64,000 bases of DNA from Plantago major (GCA_026545765.1 CM048840.1:86828877-86892876), one strand, 5' to 3'; positions 1 to 12,812 are shown, counted from the stretch's first letter. The notes: a model not told the origin generated them from the sequence alone. Translations and numbers: made by a program.

Positions 1-231
1 GTTGAATCCTACCCCTTTCAAATCATATCATTCACGATGAGTCGTATTTCATAAAAAAATACCCATGATATAGTATTGGATGAAGAAAGACTACCCACCG
101 ACACCACACACAACCAACGTTGTTTAAAATAAGTTTGCAATCTTATTTTCTCGATTAATTTATTTTGTCCTCCCTTTATATTTATTGTTAAAAGTTAACT
201 ATACCGTGGCATCGCCACAGGTTAGTACTAG
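1..231 (+). mobile_element. Helitron 3'-terminal fragment
   Basis: The segment ends with a short hairpin (stem GTGGC 206-210, loop ATC, stem GCCAC 214-218) followed about ten bases later by CTAG (228-231) and then T. This is the Helitron 3' signature of a hairpin, CTRR and insertion before T. Bases about 60-150 resemble 32036-32120, next to the larger Helitron described below. The 5' end lies outside the window or is lost, and no coding sequence is visible. Family assignment is inferred from the terminal structure only. Confidence 0.5.
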
Positions 232-2060
232 TAATATATCATATTTTGTTTTTGATTTTTTTAGATATTTTGTATTTTACATGTTTTTTTAAATTAATTT
301 TATTGTTGTTTCTATTTTTAGTTTTAAGAAAAGTCAAACTAATTTCCAAGTGAGCATCGATCATTTAGGTGTTGGTCAACCGTCTACAGGATCAGTTGAC
401 TTCTTCCACGTAGTAAAAAGATTTGGTGACATGTAGCCAATAAATTTTTAATGGACTAAATTGTCAACTTTGAAATAGCTAATGGATCGATTTGCACACG
501 CTAATAGAATTTTTAAATTTTCAGCCAGGGTAGCATATAATGAACTAAAATTGTCATTTTGCCTATACAATGATATAAAACATATGCAATTAGCGGATAA
601 TAAAAAGAACAATCGTATTTAGGGAACATAATTAAAAAACACTTCAAAATATGTATGTAGACAAGTTTGTATAGTTTATAAACATTCACATCCATCTTGC
701 CTGACTAGATACACACCACATATTTGGTATAGAGTTAAAAATGTAAGTTAAGGAAAAAAAAATTAGTTGATAAATAGTAACTAAGTTAAATGTGAGTTAT
801 AAAAACGGTGTTTGGGATAAAGTTAAAATTTTATAGGGTGTATACGGTTGTTATATAGAGTGTGTAAAAAAGAATTGATGTGTGTAAGAGGAAATGATAA
901 TTTGAGTTTTTTTAAGGTTATTCGATTGATTGTAATGTTGCTTGATTGGTTTGAGTTTGTTAGTTTTTTCTTTTTGTAAAAGTAAAGAGAGAGAAATAAT
1001 AGTGTGGAAAAAGAAAAATAGTTGATCAGTGGAGTTGGAAGTTATTTAAAAAAGTAGTATTTTGAATGCATGCCAAATATCCGAACAAATCTTAACGAAT
1101 GAATAGATTCATTAGCTCTATGCGAAACAGCCACTGTTTGTGTATCCTCTTAACTATTATTCGCACACATAATATGTGTATATTTTACTCTTCACGAATA
1201 ATGGTTACTAACATAGTGTGGACCATATGATTCCATAGTGTATGAACTTTTACTGAACCTGGGAATTTGAACTATTTACTTCTAGTAATATCATTTGTCA
1301 ACTATATTTAACTTAGGATTGTAATAATTACTTATATGAATTATTTTTGTTTTGATTTTATATAAATTGAATCTAAACATGAAATATTTGTAATACAATA
1401 ATAACAATAATCAACAATACATAATAACAAGAACAATCATATTTATACAACATAATCAACAAACAACAAAGTTTTCATTTTTATGTACCACACAATCGGA
1501 CGTAAAATTTCAATCACATAATTAGCATACCTTAATTGTTGAGTCATGTAGAGACCAGCTGATTTTTGGACTCCTGTTCTAATATAAACACATTAGAAGT
1601 AAGAATAGTTGTAACAATTGTTTTGTATTTAATGAAATAATGTAGAGAACCAAATGAAGAGATCACATATAAATAACTAATACTACTACATAAGAATAAT
1701 CACATAAGAATTAAAGAATAATATAGGAATAAAGATAAGAATTATAATAGTCACAAGATAAGAATTATAATAGTAACAAGATAATTAAGTATCATATTCT
1801 AATTTTCAAAACTTTTAGGCACTCTGCAGATAATTCCAGATAATTTCCCTAATTCAGGCTGAATTGGGAGCAAATTAGTGACACTGGTTTACTTAAATTA
1901 CCGAACAAGTAGAGTAGGAAAAACCTACCATACTGAATGGAGTTTTTCAGTCAAGAAGCTGGAGGCCAAAGCGTAGAGGAGAAGGGATGACATGATGGTG
2001 ACCAAGATTTTTACTTCTATTGCTCCCATCTCTACCACAATGAGATATCATCCCACATAC
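232..2060. other. AT-rich intergenic DNA
   Basis: No gene-like reading frame, clear terminal repeats or RNA gene could be recognised. The last 25 bases (an ATGAGATATCATC motif) match the DNA just beyond the retrotransposon's far end at 19213-19265. They therefore mark the original insertion site of the copia element. Confidence 0.5.
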
Positions 2061-2342
2061 TGTGAGAAGTGTAGCTCAAATTTCATCTGTTCAGTCTGTT
2101 TCTAGTTCATTTGCCAGATTGTTCAATAGCCATACACGTGCCACGATGGACGGATCAGATTAGAAGGCGTAAAGAGGGAAAGTTAGTTAGCCAGCTCTGT
2201 TTCTGTAACTAACTCGCAATTTCTTTCTCTTCTATTCTATTCTGTATAAATAGATTGATGATGCAATTTGTAGCGGTTATCATCACTTCATATCATTCTC
2301 TGAATACCTGTAATCATCAGAAGAAATTAGAGTTAGAGCTTC
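2061..2342 (+). repeat. Copia 5' LTR, first part
   Basis: Starts TGTGAGAAG and matches the 3' LTR from 18694 with scattered substitutions. It holds a TATA-like sequence (TATAAATAG near 2246). The CACTA element interrupts it immediately after the TTC at 2340-2342, and the LTR resumes at 10173. Confidence 0.9.
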
Positions 2343-2790
2343 CACTACACAAAACTGGTTGTTTAGCGTCGGAACTATTCGTCGCTAAACAAGCACCGAT
2401 CCGTCGCTAACGTCCTAGCGACGGATAAAAATACCATCGTCATTTTCTTCGTCACAATGATCCTAACGACGGATAATCTATCCGTCGCTAAATAACGACG
2501 GATAGACTGTTGACTTTTTAGAGACAGATATTATCCGTCGCTAAAAAACTGATTTTTCCTTTTTTAAAAAAATCAAAATCTGTTCTATTTAGTGACGGAT
2601 AAACTATTCGTCGCTAAATAGAGACGAAATTAGCGACGGATAGGGCTTTTTTTCTTTTTTAAACTATTTAAATTAACTGGAAATTTAGCAACGGATAACT
2701 AATCCGTCGATAAATAGTGACGGGTTTTGTTTTTCCGTCACTAATTTCGTCATTGTTTAGCGACGGATTAGTTATCCGTCGCTAAATTTC
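2343..2790. repeat. CACTA subterminal repeat array (3' side)
   Basis: About a dozen copies of variants of TAGCGACGGATA and its reverse complement TATCCGTCGCTA lie within 450 bases, irregularly spaced and in both orientations. The pattern matches the subterminal repeats of plant CACTA elements. A matching array lies at 9838-10160. Confidence 0.85.
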
Positions 2791-3003
2791 CAGATTTTTA
2801 ATTTTTTTGGTTTTTAATTTTGATGCATGTTTTCATATTTCACCTGTTTCATTTTGATAAAATGTCCGATAGTAAATCCAGAATAATAAAATTATTTTGA
2901 TTAAACATAAATCATTCGACAAAATAGAAATTATCCGTACTGAAATGAAATATATCCGTACATATAGTTTAAAGTAAGAAGTCAGAAAAACATAAGTCCA
3001 AAT

Positions 3004-4791
3004 CTAACTACCAGGGGGTGGCTGGTGATGGAACGTGGCCATGAAAGCCTGCATCTGTTGCTGAAGACGCTGGGTATCCTCCTGTTGTTGTCTAGCTAGT
3101 CGCTCCAACTGCTGCCGGTGTTCCTCCTGAACTCTAGCTAGCTCCGCCTGTGCCTGTGCTTGTGCATGTGCCTCCACCTGTGCCGCAACCTGTGAATGCA
3201 CCATCTCCGAGACCTGGTCCTGTGTGAAAAGCTGATTTCTAGATTGTTGGGATATTGAGTAGCTAGGAGTAGTCACCACAGGGCCAAAACTCCGCAATCC
3301 ATATACTCGGCCTTTGTTGTCCATTGGGTTGACGACTAAGAAGATGTTGTTTTGTTGTTCAATTGTCAGCTCCTCACCCGCATCGGCGAGCTGCCTCCCC
3401 ACCTCAGCCTGAAATCGTAAAGTGCATATATCATGAGTTACAGTTTTTTCAAAATAACTTGTACTACACAAATATGAACTTTAACCAAAATTAACGTACC
3501 GTAATAGCCTCGGACTTACTGTCAACCCATCTCCCGTTCTTCAGCTTGGCTCTTTTAAAGAGCACCAGTGCGCTCTTCTCCTCCCTAGCCGACACCTGAA
3601 GAACGTATATATGCAAACAGTTAGCTAGCAACTCATTAAAGGTGTAGAAATTAAACACAAAACACGTGTACGACTAAACGGACAAATTAGATGTACTTAC
3701 CGATTTAACGTGATCCGTAACAACAGCTCGCGACCTATAGTGGAGCCTGGCCACCCCGATACCATTAGACGGCTCAGTCAGCCGGTTCTCTACGTTGCAG
3801 TGCAATCGCTTGACATCAAGACGCTTCAAGAGTTCGCCAAAGCGCCCTTTCTTTTCATTTCGTTAACCATATGCTTATACAAATCTGACCCCAGCGTCTC
3901 GAATGCAGGCCATATCTGGGGGAGCAATCGGTTGGGAATGAAGTATGTTTTCTACATTCCCAATTCCACACAACATCCAAATTACATAACGTTAACTGAG
4001 ACATCAATTTAATAAGATAACACAACAGGACATATTCAATGGTGACTAACATATCACCCAAGTTCAACAGCTAACATACCACTCACATATAGTGGCTAAC
4101 ATACCACTCACATTGTCCTAAAATTTAATAACACAGTGGTGACTAACATATCACCCAAGTTCAGTGGCTAACATACCACTCACATACATTGGCTAACATA
4201 CCACTCACATTAAAACAACGATTATAATAACAAATAAAGGAATATCAGATTTAAACTTACCCTTAACTCATTAAAGTACTCATGCTTCAGTCGGTCCGAG
4301 ATCTTCGGCCACATCTCGCCCCCTGCCCCGGCATCTCCTTCTTGCCCCTAATGATCTCACTCAGTTTATTGCTAGCCTCTGGAGGCCATAACCTGTTATC
4401 AATTTATAAGATACAAGAAACGACTATTAATTATTATAGTACAACAATGATGTGACATAAATTATCTTAATTAAGTTATGTTCTATATACAAATGCATAA
4501 TACTTACTTCGATCTACCGTTCAGGAACAACACAAGCTTCCCATCCCACTTAGCCCCGTCCACAATCTCGGTGAAGGGACACCCGTCATCTGGTAAGTTA
4601 CCCCAGACCGATGTCGAGCCCTTGCTCGAACTCGGTGGGGTCTCAGGAACCGCAGACCGGCTGCTCTGACTATCATGACCCTCCTGCTCCTCTGACTAAG
4701 ACCCTCCTGCCCGACTACTCTCTGACTGGCTACCAGCAGTCAACCTACTAGATGGGGGAGGACGGTACGTGGATTTCCTTTGTCGCGGCAT
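3004..4791 (-). pseudogene. CACTA second protein (Ptta/En/Spm, TNPA-like)
   Basis: The clearest piece is the C-terminal 155-codon frame at 3004-3471. It contains a conserved VNPMDNKGRVYGLRSFG-type segment, then a Q/A/E-rich coiled-coil-like tail ending in QPPPGS. This is the usual end of the plant Ptta/En/Spm transposase-associated protein. Upstream exons can be followed to a start near 4791 (frame beginning MPRQRKSTYRPPPSSR), including a WPPEASNKLSEIIRGKKEMPG-like segment. An in-frame stop in the Ser-rich N-terminal part and others between exons indicate decay. In En/Spm the equivalent protein binds the subterminal repeats; that role is inferred here from the family. Confidence 0.75.
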
Positions 4792-4899
4792 CTGCAAAAA
4801 CATGCAACAAATATAGGAAAAATGTGTTAGTATACAACTACATGTAAAACATATATACATTTGACTCGTAGTAAATCACAAATACTTGATATTATCAAC

Positions 4900-4910
<11 letters not shown>

Positions 4911-4953
<43 letters not shown>
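4911..4953. repeat. (TA)n-(CA)n microsatellite
   Basis: An uninterrupted TA dinucleotide run is followed by a short CA run, in a non-coding spacer between the two CACTA genes. Confidence 0.9.
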
Positions 4954-4954
<1 letters not shown>

Positions 4955-5049
4955 TACATAATCTACCCTACACACATTTTGACTCGGTGTAAATCAAAAA
5001 TACTTGATATTATCAACAACTAACTAGTTATATACATAATCTACCCTAC

Positions 5050-7974
5050 TCACATACCCTCGGCGTCCTCGTTTGTGGTTAAGTCTACATACATGTCCAA
5101 GAGGTGCAGCTCTATGAACTCATCACGAGCCTCAACAGGAGTTTTTGCTTGTTCATCGACAACCTCTTCTTGGTACGAGTTGGTAATTGAGTCATCTTTC
5201 TCAACGTACTCCACTTCGGAGCGGGCATTTATAGGTATCGCAGCTAACCAGTCCGCCATGTCACGTTCCCTACTTGGATATTCAAGAAAAACCACTTGCC
5301 GTGCTTGAGTCGCCAAGATAAATGATTCGTACTTAGTACGGTACCTCCTCCTATAGTTTATGTCAACCATTTCATACTGCTCATTCTTCTTCGTACCAAG
5401 TGGAGTAGGATCATACCAGTCAACCTCAAACCGAAAGGTTCTTTTCAAGGGCAAACCGGGATATTCAAGGCGCACTATTCGTTTCAGCTTCCCGTAGAAA
5501 TTATACAAATCAGCTGCTCCTACATCTTGCCCCCTGACACACACCCCAGAATTGCTTGTAGCCATGGCCGTGTTAGAGTCAATCGTGTGGAACCTAAGGC
5601 CATTAACTATGTAAGATGAGAATGTGTAGACCTTTCTGTATGGTCCCTCTGCTAGAGCTATTAAGTAAGGACATGTGACATTGTTGACAGGATCTCAGAC
5701 ATACTCCTTGAACCAATCTGGAAATTCTTATTCCAACTTCTCTTCAAGGAGTTCTTCAAGTGTATCCTCTGCCATCATTGGATTCTTCTCCAGACAACGC
5801 TCTTTGAAAACGCTGTGGACATGATGATATGATTAAATACTAGCTAGGATTTTAGTTAAAGGTTGAATTTTAGCTGCTTTTAATAAGAAAGGTACTCACC
5901 CAGTAAATATCACCATATATTTGTCAACCTCAGCACAATTCCCGAGGACATAATATTGAGCTACCTTCAGCTCCTTATCCGTCAACTATTCTTTCTTAGC
6001 TTGTCCCATAGGTCTCCCTGAGACCCTAAAAATTGAAATGGAAACGTCATCATCCTCTTGAACTTCGAATGTGTCTACGTTTCGAGATGGCCTAGATGCC
6101 TTTGTCTGGACGTAGCCCTCAAAGTAATTGGAGCAGAAGGTTGCAGTTTCCTCTCGAACGTACGAATTGGCAATCGATCCTTCAGGTCTACATTTGTTCT
6201 TGACATATTTCTTCAATTTCCCTAAGTGCCTGTAATACATATTCAGGTAAGAAAGTGTAACTAGGGAAAATTCAGACATTTTAAGTACATGATTGCAATT
6301 ATTTCACACCTCTCGAATGGATACATCCATTGATACTGAATCGGTCCAGTAAGCCTTGCTTCATGTGGAAAGGTGAACCAACAAGTGCTCCATAGAATCA
6401 AAGAAACTCGGTGGAAAGATACGCTCGAGCTTGCATAGAATCAATGGTATGTTGCTTTCAAGATTTGCTGACACTTTATCGTAAACCACCCTTGTGCATA
6501 AATTCTTGAAAAATAAGCTCAGCTCAGTGAGAGCGATCCAGACAGGTTTAGGTAGCAGTTCTCGAAATGCAACCGGGATAAGCCTCTCCATGAACACATG
6601 ACAGTCGTGGCTTTTCATCCCAAACATCTTTTCTTCTTCAAATCCACACACCGCTCCAATTTCGAGGCGTAATTGTTGGGTAACTTCAATGCCTTCGCCC
6701 AATCAAACATTATTCACCTAGATTCATTGTCAATTGTGTAGCATGCCTTGGGCCACTTACCTTCCTTCAATGTTGCAAATTGTGTTGAAGCAGTTCTCGA
6801 ACACGTTCTTCTCAATGTGCATGAAATCCAACATGTGACGTATAAGAAGACTGCTCCAATAAGGCAAGTCCCAGAAGATGTTTCTCTTCTTCCATCCACA
6901 TTTGTTGCTAATTTTCTTGTTATGCTTCTCCCACCCAAGTTCAGTCACTTTCATAAGACCCAGCCTATCAATCTCCGCAAGAATTTGTGCACCAGTAAGT
7001 CGTCTCGGGGAGCCTTTCTTTTCTACTTTGTTTTTCTTGAATTGATCCATGTTCTTCCTGAACGGATGGTTACTTGGTAGAAACCTACGATGACAATCAA
7101 ACCAAGATTCCTTTCCGCTATCCTTCAGTCTAAATGCATCAGTGTCCTCCAAACAATGTGGACAGGCATATTTCCCGGCGGTTTTCCATCCAGATAGCAT
7201 GAAGTACGCAGGAAAATCACTCACGGTCCACAGTAGTGCTGCTCTCAAGGTAAAGTTCTTCTTAGTCGACACATCATATGCAGGGATACCTTTCTCCCAC
7301 AACTCAATCAACTCCTTGATTAGGAGTTGCAAGAAGACATCCAACTTCAGTGCTGGATCTTTTGGCTTAGGCACCAACACAGTCAAGAACATGAATGGTT
7401 CCTTCATGCACTCACCGGGGGCAGGTTGTACGGTGTGAGCATCACTGGCTAACAAGAGTACTTCCGTTCACTTCCAAACGGGTTAAAACCATCCGTACAG
7501 AGCCACAATCGTACATTTCTAGATTCGGCTGCAAACTCCGGATATGTCTTGTCAAACTCTTTCCATACGGGTGAGCCTGATGGATGCTCCATTCTACCCT
7601 CTGCATCTTCCGGGATTACTCTCTCCTTTTGCCACCGCATTTTATCGGCACAAGCACTTGAAGCGTACAACCTCTTTAAACGAGGTGCTAAAGGGAGGTA
7701 CCACATTTTCTTATGTGGGAGATTTTTCTTATGGCGTTTCTTTGAAGCCCCCTCCTTGTAACGCTTGTAGCGGTCCTTATCACAGAACTTGCACTTCAGT
7801 AGATCTACATCCTCCCCCCACTAGATCATGCACATATCCGGACAACAGTCTATATATGGTTACCATAGGCAACCCCAACCCCCGCATCTTTTTCTTCGCT
7901 TGGTAAAAGTTGGTGGGAACTAGGTTTCCTTCAGGACAAAGATCCGAATTTATTAGATTTATAACTATACGCAT
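5050..7974 (-). pseudogene. CACTA transposase TNPD/TNP2-like (decayed)
   Basis: Read from 7974 down, the frames contain a VPTNFYQAKK motif, then MWYLPLAPRLKRLYAS and the SGSPVWKEFDKTYPEFA segment. Next come the transposase core (LWTVSDFPAYFMLSGW, then a YACPHC zinc-like motif and HRRFLPSNHPFR) and the conserved LPYWSSLLIRHMLDFMHIEKN (7449-6757). The DUF4218-like part (PKPVWIALTELSLFFKNL, 6702-6361) and the DUF4216-like part (FEVDWYDPTPLG and VVFLEYPSR, 5565-5050) follow. The order matches plant TNP2 transposases. The frame is broken by stops or shifts near 7448 and 6714, and between 6361 and 5565. It would catalyse cut-and-paste transposition if intact; this copy looks inactive. Confidence 0.88.
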
Positions 7975-8392
7975 TACGTATTGAATTTTAACTCAATTTC
8001 AATTCCTGGCTATAATTGCATTGTTAATTATAATACGTTCCAAATTTCATGTATTACATGCATTTTACGTTTTAAGTTTTTTTTTATAAATTTCAAATTT
8101 TCATTACAATTACGAATTATAAATTAAAACAGTAGTAATTATTAAGTTAATACGAGCCAATTATACTACAACCACCAAAATCACTAAATGGTCTCCAAAA
8201 ACTCAACCAAATCTCACTAATCCTACTACATATACGAAAATATCAAATTAAATACCATACATACTTACAAACATCCTAACGTGAAACTAACAATTCAAAT
8301 TGACCTAAATCTATCATTTGAACAACCTCAAGGTTAACCCACTACTTAATATAAGCTAAACTAGCTAGTACAAACTTCTAAAATATATACAA

Positions 8393-9558
8393 GAGAAAAA
8401 AAAATTTTGCACTAATAACTTTTTTCCGTTTTTGAACTTACGCCACAACCTTTTTTTTTTTGCATTTCACACCAAAACCTTTGCAATATTTTGACGTTAC
8501 ACAAAAAATTGATGTCCGTTAAGTTTGTATTTTAAATAACACCAAAACCTTTTCAAAAATTTGCACTCGCCACCAAAACCTTTTTTCGTTTTTTAAATCA
8601 CACCAGAACCTTTCTTGATTGATTTAAGTAATCAAAATATATGTTCGCATGAAATGTTGGGGTTGATAGGCTAGTGGTGGTTGGAATATGCATCGTATTT
8701 GCCATGACTTTGGCCTTTTGCAATCAAATTATTCATATAATTTGTTGGTTCAGTGTAGAGATTCAAGGAACTGCATATGTGCCCCCTGTCAATTGTGTAT
8801 CTTCCTGTATTTGGATCTAAAAAACGACACAAAGCTACTTATATATATGTGGAACGAGCATATATTTTGTGATTTCATTTTTGTAATTTTATTGAAGCAA
8901 ATAATTGAGAGATGGAATGTAAAGAGAGTTCGAACAATTAATTTTATAGATAGAAGAAAATATATGTATGTCAATTAATATACTAAAGAATTTTATCATT
9001 TTTTATCCGTGTACTATCGAATTTCACATTTGCCACATACGTATGCAGTATCTTATTGTTATATCTATCATACAAGAAACTTATTGTTATATTTAGCAAA
9101 CAAATGAAGAAAGTGTGTTTAGTAGACAAAATACACTAGTGTATCTTGTTTATGGAGTGAGTGATAAGAGTTGATCATTCTCTATTCTCTTAGGGATAGG
9201 ATGGTTTGGTATGTAGCTTATGTGGTTGTAAAGTAAAGTGTTATCGTTGGTCTGTGACACACATTGTAATCCTTATTTTTCGGAACACTTCTTGTGTTCT
9301 TTTTGTTGGAATAAAATTTTAAAATTTTCAAAATGAATAAATTATTACTATATAGAAAGGTTTTGGTGGTGAAGATAAGTTTTTTCAAAGGTTTTGGTGT
9401 AATTTGAAAATAAGTTAACGGTAACTTAACGGCCATCCAACCTTTGTGTAATGCCAAAATTTTTATAAACTTCTTGGTGTGAAATGCAAAAAAAAAAAAA
9501 GGTTATGGGGTAAGTTCAAAAATGGGAAAAAGTTATTAGTGCAAAAAAAAAATTTCTC
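8393..9558. mobile_element. Mutator-like foldback element inside the CACTA
   Basis: Arms of about 200 bp are inverted copies of one another (about 8393-8600 and 9357-9558), ending GAGAAA on one side and TTTCTC on the other. Each contains the motif ACACCAAAACCTTT or its complement. Flanking 9-mers TATATACAA (8384-8392) and AATATACAA (9559-9567) match at 8 of 9 positions, the duplication length of Mutator-like elements. The related CACTA copy at 16650-16710 lacks this insert at the matching point, which supports the boundaries. The interior (8600-9357) has no recognisable transposase. Confidence 0.75.
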
Positions 9559-9837
9559 AATATACAATTGCTCGAAATTAGCAAAAATCCAAAATTTAAC
9601 AAGTAAGGGTTTTAGACTAATACCTTCAATTACGGGAAAAATAGCCGAAGAAAGATGAAATTGAATGGCCACCCGAGTTCCTTGTTCCACGAGCTTCGAA
9701 AAGAGTCCAAGATTGGCCAGAATGGTGGAGTTTTGGTCGGACTTGGAAAAGGGGCGAAAATGGTGAAGAAGAGGATAAGAAATGAAGCAGACTAGAAATG
9801 GGGGAAAGAATCTGCTCTTCCCGTTTTTATAACAGTT

Positions 9838-10169
9838 AACGACGGATAGAATTATCCGTCGCTATTTAGCGATGGATAATCTATCCGTCGTTAGATTTAA
9901 TTTATTTTTCATTTTTAATTAAATATTTAACGACGGATAATCTATTCGTCGTTAAAATACTATTTTTGATTTTTTAAAATAAAAAAGTCAACAAAATTTA
10001 ACGACGGGTAGACTATCCGTCGCTATTTAGCGACGGAAATAACGACGGATTAGCGACAGATAGGGAGAAACACTCTATCCGTCGCTAAATTTGACCGATT
10101 GGTCACTAAATAGCGACGAATAGAATCCGTCGCCCCAATCCGTCGCTAAATAGCAGAATTTTTGTAGTG
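9838..10169. repeat. CACTA subterminal repeat array (5' side)
   Basis: Many TAGCGACGGATA-type motifs in both orientations lead to the terminal TGTAGTG. This is the transposase-promoter side of the minus-strand element. Homologous leader DNA is found in the opposite orientation in the truncated relative at 16385-16650. Confidence 0.85.
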
Positions 10170-10172
10170 TTC

Positions 10173-10409
10173 TCTGTTCGCCATTATTATTGGTTGAGGA
10201 GAAAGCTTGATAGTTTGTATCTTTCTTGATCGATTGAGTGAAGAATCTCTTGTGTTGGCCTCCGTGCAGTAGGAATTCGTTCCAAAGCACGTATATCTTG
10301 TGTCAATTGCTTTTGATTTCTGTTATTCGTGAGTTTAGGGTTCTTCGATTGATTTGAGCATTTCTCAATTGACTTTGATTGATTGTTCGATCATTATGTT
10401 TCTTTGACA
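10173..10409 (+). repeat. Copia 5' LTR, second part
   Basis: Continues the 5' LTR after the CACTA insertion and ends TTTGACA at 10409. With 2061-2342 it adds to 519 bp, exactly the length of the 3' LTR at 18694-19212. Confidence 0.9.
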
Positions 10410-10430
10410 ATTAGCGCCGTCTGTGGGAAA
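10410..10430 (+). other. Putative primer binding site of the copia element
   Basis: The sequence right after the 5' LTR reads ATTAGCGCCGTCTGTGGGAA. It is in the primer binding site position and resembles a motif often seen there in plant LTR elements. It is not the common initiator-Met primer TGGTATCAGAG, and the matching tRNA was not determined. Confidence 0.45.
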
Positions 10431-10451
10431 TGAGGTTGATTGTTGAAATCA

Positions 10452-12807
10452 ATGACGTCAATGGCGAGATTTGATATCGAAAAACTTACAGAGAAAGTCG
10501 ATTTTTCTTTGTGGAAGGCGAAAATGGAAGCTCTCTTGATTCAGCAAGGAGTTGAGCCAGCATTGCTTGGAGATGACGGTTTCTCTAAGGATTTCGATGA
10601 GAAAGAGAAGAAGAGCATCAATGGGAAAGCGAGAAGTATACTAATACTATCTCTGTGATATCAAGCTCTTAGAGAAGTCATCAAAGAGAAGACTGCTAAA
10701 GGAGTTTGGGAGAAGTTGGAATCACTTTACCATGTAAAAACGGTTGCTAGCAAGATGTGTTTGAAGTAGAAGTTTCTATCATACAAGATGAAACTTGAGA
10801 AGTCTATTATTGAGTAACTTGATGAATTCATCAAGTTGTGTATGGATCTTGAAGCTTTGGGAGTCACTTTAGCTGAAGATGACAAAGCCATTATCCTGTT
10901 AAGGATCACTACCTAAGAGCTATGAGCATTTTATTGATGCCATAGTTATGACCAAACTAGAAGATCTGACATCTGCAGATGTTGAAAAGGCTCTGAGAAA
11001 TAAACTCTAACAAAACAATGTAGGAAATCACCAAGATCCTGCAGCTGAAGGTCTATCTGTCAAACAAGCTTGGAGCAAGAAATTCAACAACAGGAACAAG
11101 TTGCAGAACAAATTCAGGTCACACAAATATTCTTGGAATGGCACTAGTGAGTTTATTGAAAATAGGAAGTGCTTCAACTACAAGAAGCCTGGTCATCTCA
11201 AGAAGGATTGCCCAACACTCAAACACAGAAATGCAAACAACACTCACAATGCAGATGTTGCAGAAGGTACTCATTATGAAAATGTTGAGGCTTTAGTTGC
11301 TAGTTCATCTCTTAATAATGATATGTGGGTGTTAGATTCTGGATGTTCTTTTCATATGACACCTAACAAAGCATGGTTTAGTGATTTAAAACTCTTTAAT
11401 GCTGTAAGTGTGTTACTGGGGAACAATTATGCATGTAAGATCGGAGGAATTGGCTCAATACATATCAGGATGTTTGATGGAGTCATTAGAAAGCTTACAG
11501 ATGTGAGATTTGTTCTTCGAATGAAGAGAAACCTAATATCACTAGGTACTTTTGACAGTAAAGTTACATATATGGTTCTTTCAATGGTGTTTTGATTGTA
11601 TCACATCAAAACAATGTGCTAGTTAAAGGAATTAAAGATAATGGTCCGTATTATTTACAAGGAGAAACTGTCATTGGTCAAGTACATACTACTAGTGTAT
11701 CAAATCACACTGAGCTGTGGCATAAGAGAATGGGGCATGTGAGCATTAAAGGTCTAAGTGAACTATCTAAACTACATGTGTTTGGTCAAGATAGAATCAC
11801 TTCTCTGGAGTTTTGTGAAAACTGCATACTTGGCAAAGCTAAGAGAGCAAGTTTTGGCACTGGTGTACATGTTACTAGAGGCATCATGGATTATATCCAT
11901 TCTGACATATGGGGACCAGCTAGGACTCAAACTCTAAGTGGTGGGAAGTATTTTATGACCACTATTGATGATTTCTCAAGGAAATTATGGGTGTATGTGC
12001 TGAAAGCTAAAAGTGATGTTTTCAATCAATTTAAAGTTTGGTTGACTGAATTAGAGAATCAAACTGGTAAGAAATTGAAATATCTCAGGACATATAATGG
12101 TATGGAGTACCTGTCAACAGAGTTTAATGAGTTCTGTCAGGAGAAGGGAATTATCAGACACAAGAATGTGCCAGGAACACCTCAGCAAAATGTTGTAGCT
12201 GAGAGAATGAATCAAACATTGCTTGAGAGAGTGAGATGTATGATGCTCACTACAGGTGTACCTAAAAGTTTCTGGGGAGAAGCTGCCAAACTGCATGTTA
12301 TTTGATAAATAGATGTCCTTCAAGTATCTTAGAGTTTAAAACACTTGAATATGTGTGGTCTGGAAGTGTTCCACATTATGGACATCTTAAAGTGTTTGGT
12401 TGTTCAGCTTATGTGCACATAAAACAAGATAAGTTGGAGCCTAGAGCATTGAAGTGTATATTCTTGGGTTATCCATCTGGTACTAAAGGTTACAAGCTCT
12501 GGTGTTTGGAGACTAAGAGATGCTTGATCAGTAGAGATGTAGTTTTCAATGAAAACTTGATGCCTATGAAACTACATAGATTTGGTGAGCCTATAGATGC
12601 CTGTATTACTGATAGTATTTAGCTTGAGGTGGAGCCTGATACAGATTTTTCTCACAAAGATGTAGTTGAGTTTGATCTTTCACATGATACAGGTGGAGAA
12701 GATGATGAATATCATGTGAATGAGATCACTGAAACCACATATAGCAACACAGAAAATTCTGACATTTCTACTGGTGTTAATTCACCTAAAAGAACACCAG
12801 AAAGGCA
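10452..12807 (+). pseudogene. Copia gag-protease-integrase (broken)
   Basis: Gag starts at about 10452 and runs with several in-frame stops. A CCHC zinc knuckle is visible (CFNYKKPGHLKKDC, about 11170-11210). The aspartic protease motif follows as WVLDSGCSFHMT (about 11325-11360). A GAG-pre-integrase segment (LWHKRMGHVS and CENCILGKAKR) precedes the integrase core (YIHSDIWGP and FMTTIDDFSRKLWVY). The second catalytic position, usually Asp in RTDNGGEY, reads RTYNGMEY here, so integrase activity should be lost. The catalytic Glu region reads PQQNVVAERMNQTLLE. The frame continues through VFGCSAYVHI and LGYPSGTKGYKLW until the solo LTR interrupts it at 12813. Confidence 0.9.
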
Positions 12808-12812
12808 TTCTA

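Larger units (their letters stand above)
2343..10169 (-). mobile_element. CACTA (En/Spm) DNA transposon, autonomous type but decayed
   Basis: The element begins CACTACA at 2343 and ends TGTAGTG at 10169, with a perfect 3-bp target duplication TTC (2340-2342 and 10170-10172). Both ends carry dense direct and inverted copies of a GCGACGGATA-type subterminal motif, as expected for transposase binding sites of En/Spm elements. It encodes, on the minus strand, a TNPD/TNP2-like transposase and a second TNPA-like/Ptta protein. It is inserted in the 5' LTR of the copia element and contains its own 1166-bp insertion (8393-9558). The coding regions carry stops and frameshifts, so the copy is probably immobile by itself. 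Confidence 0.93.

Noticed and set aside
32..240. Plant promoter or small RNA gene at the GTGGC hairpin
   Set aside because: The hairpin is followed by CTAG and T, which is better explained as a Helitron 3' end.
2343..2790. Regular short repeats GCGACGGATA resembling a CRISPR-like array
   Set aside because: Units occur in both orientations with irregular spacing, and they sit at the ends of a CACTA element in a plant genome.
7142..7438. Plus-strand reading frames across 6748-7906
   Set aside because: They are antisense shadows of the TNP2-like transposase on the minus strand.
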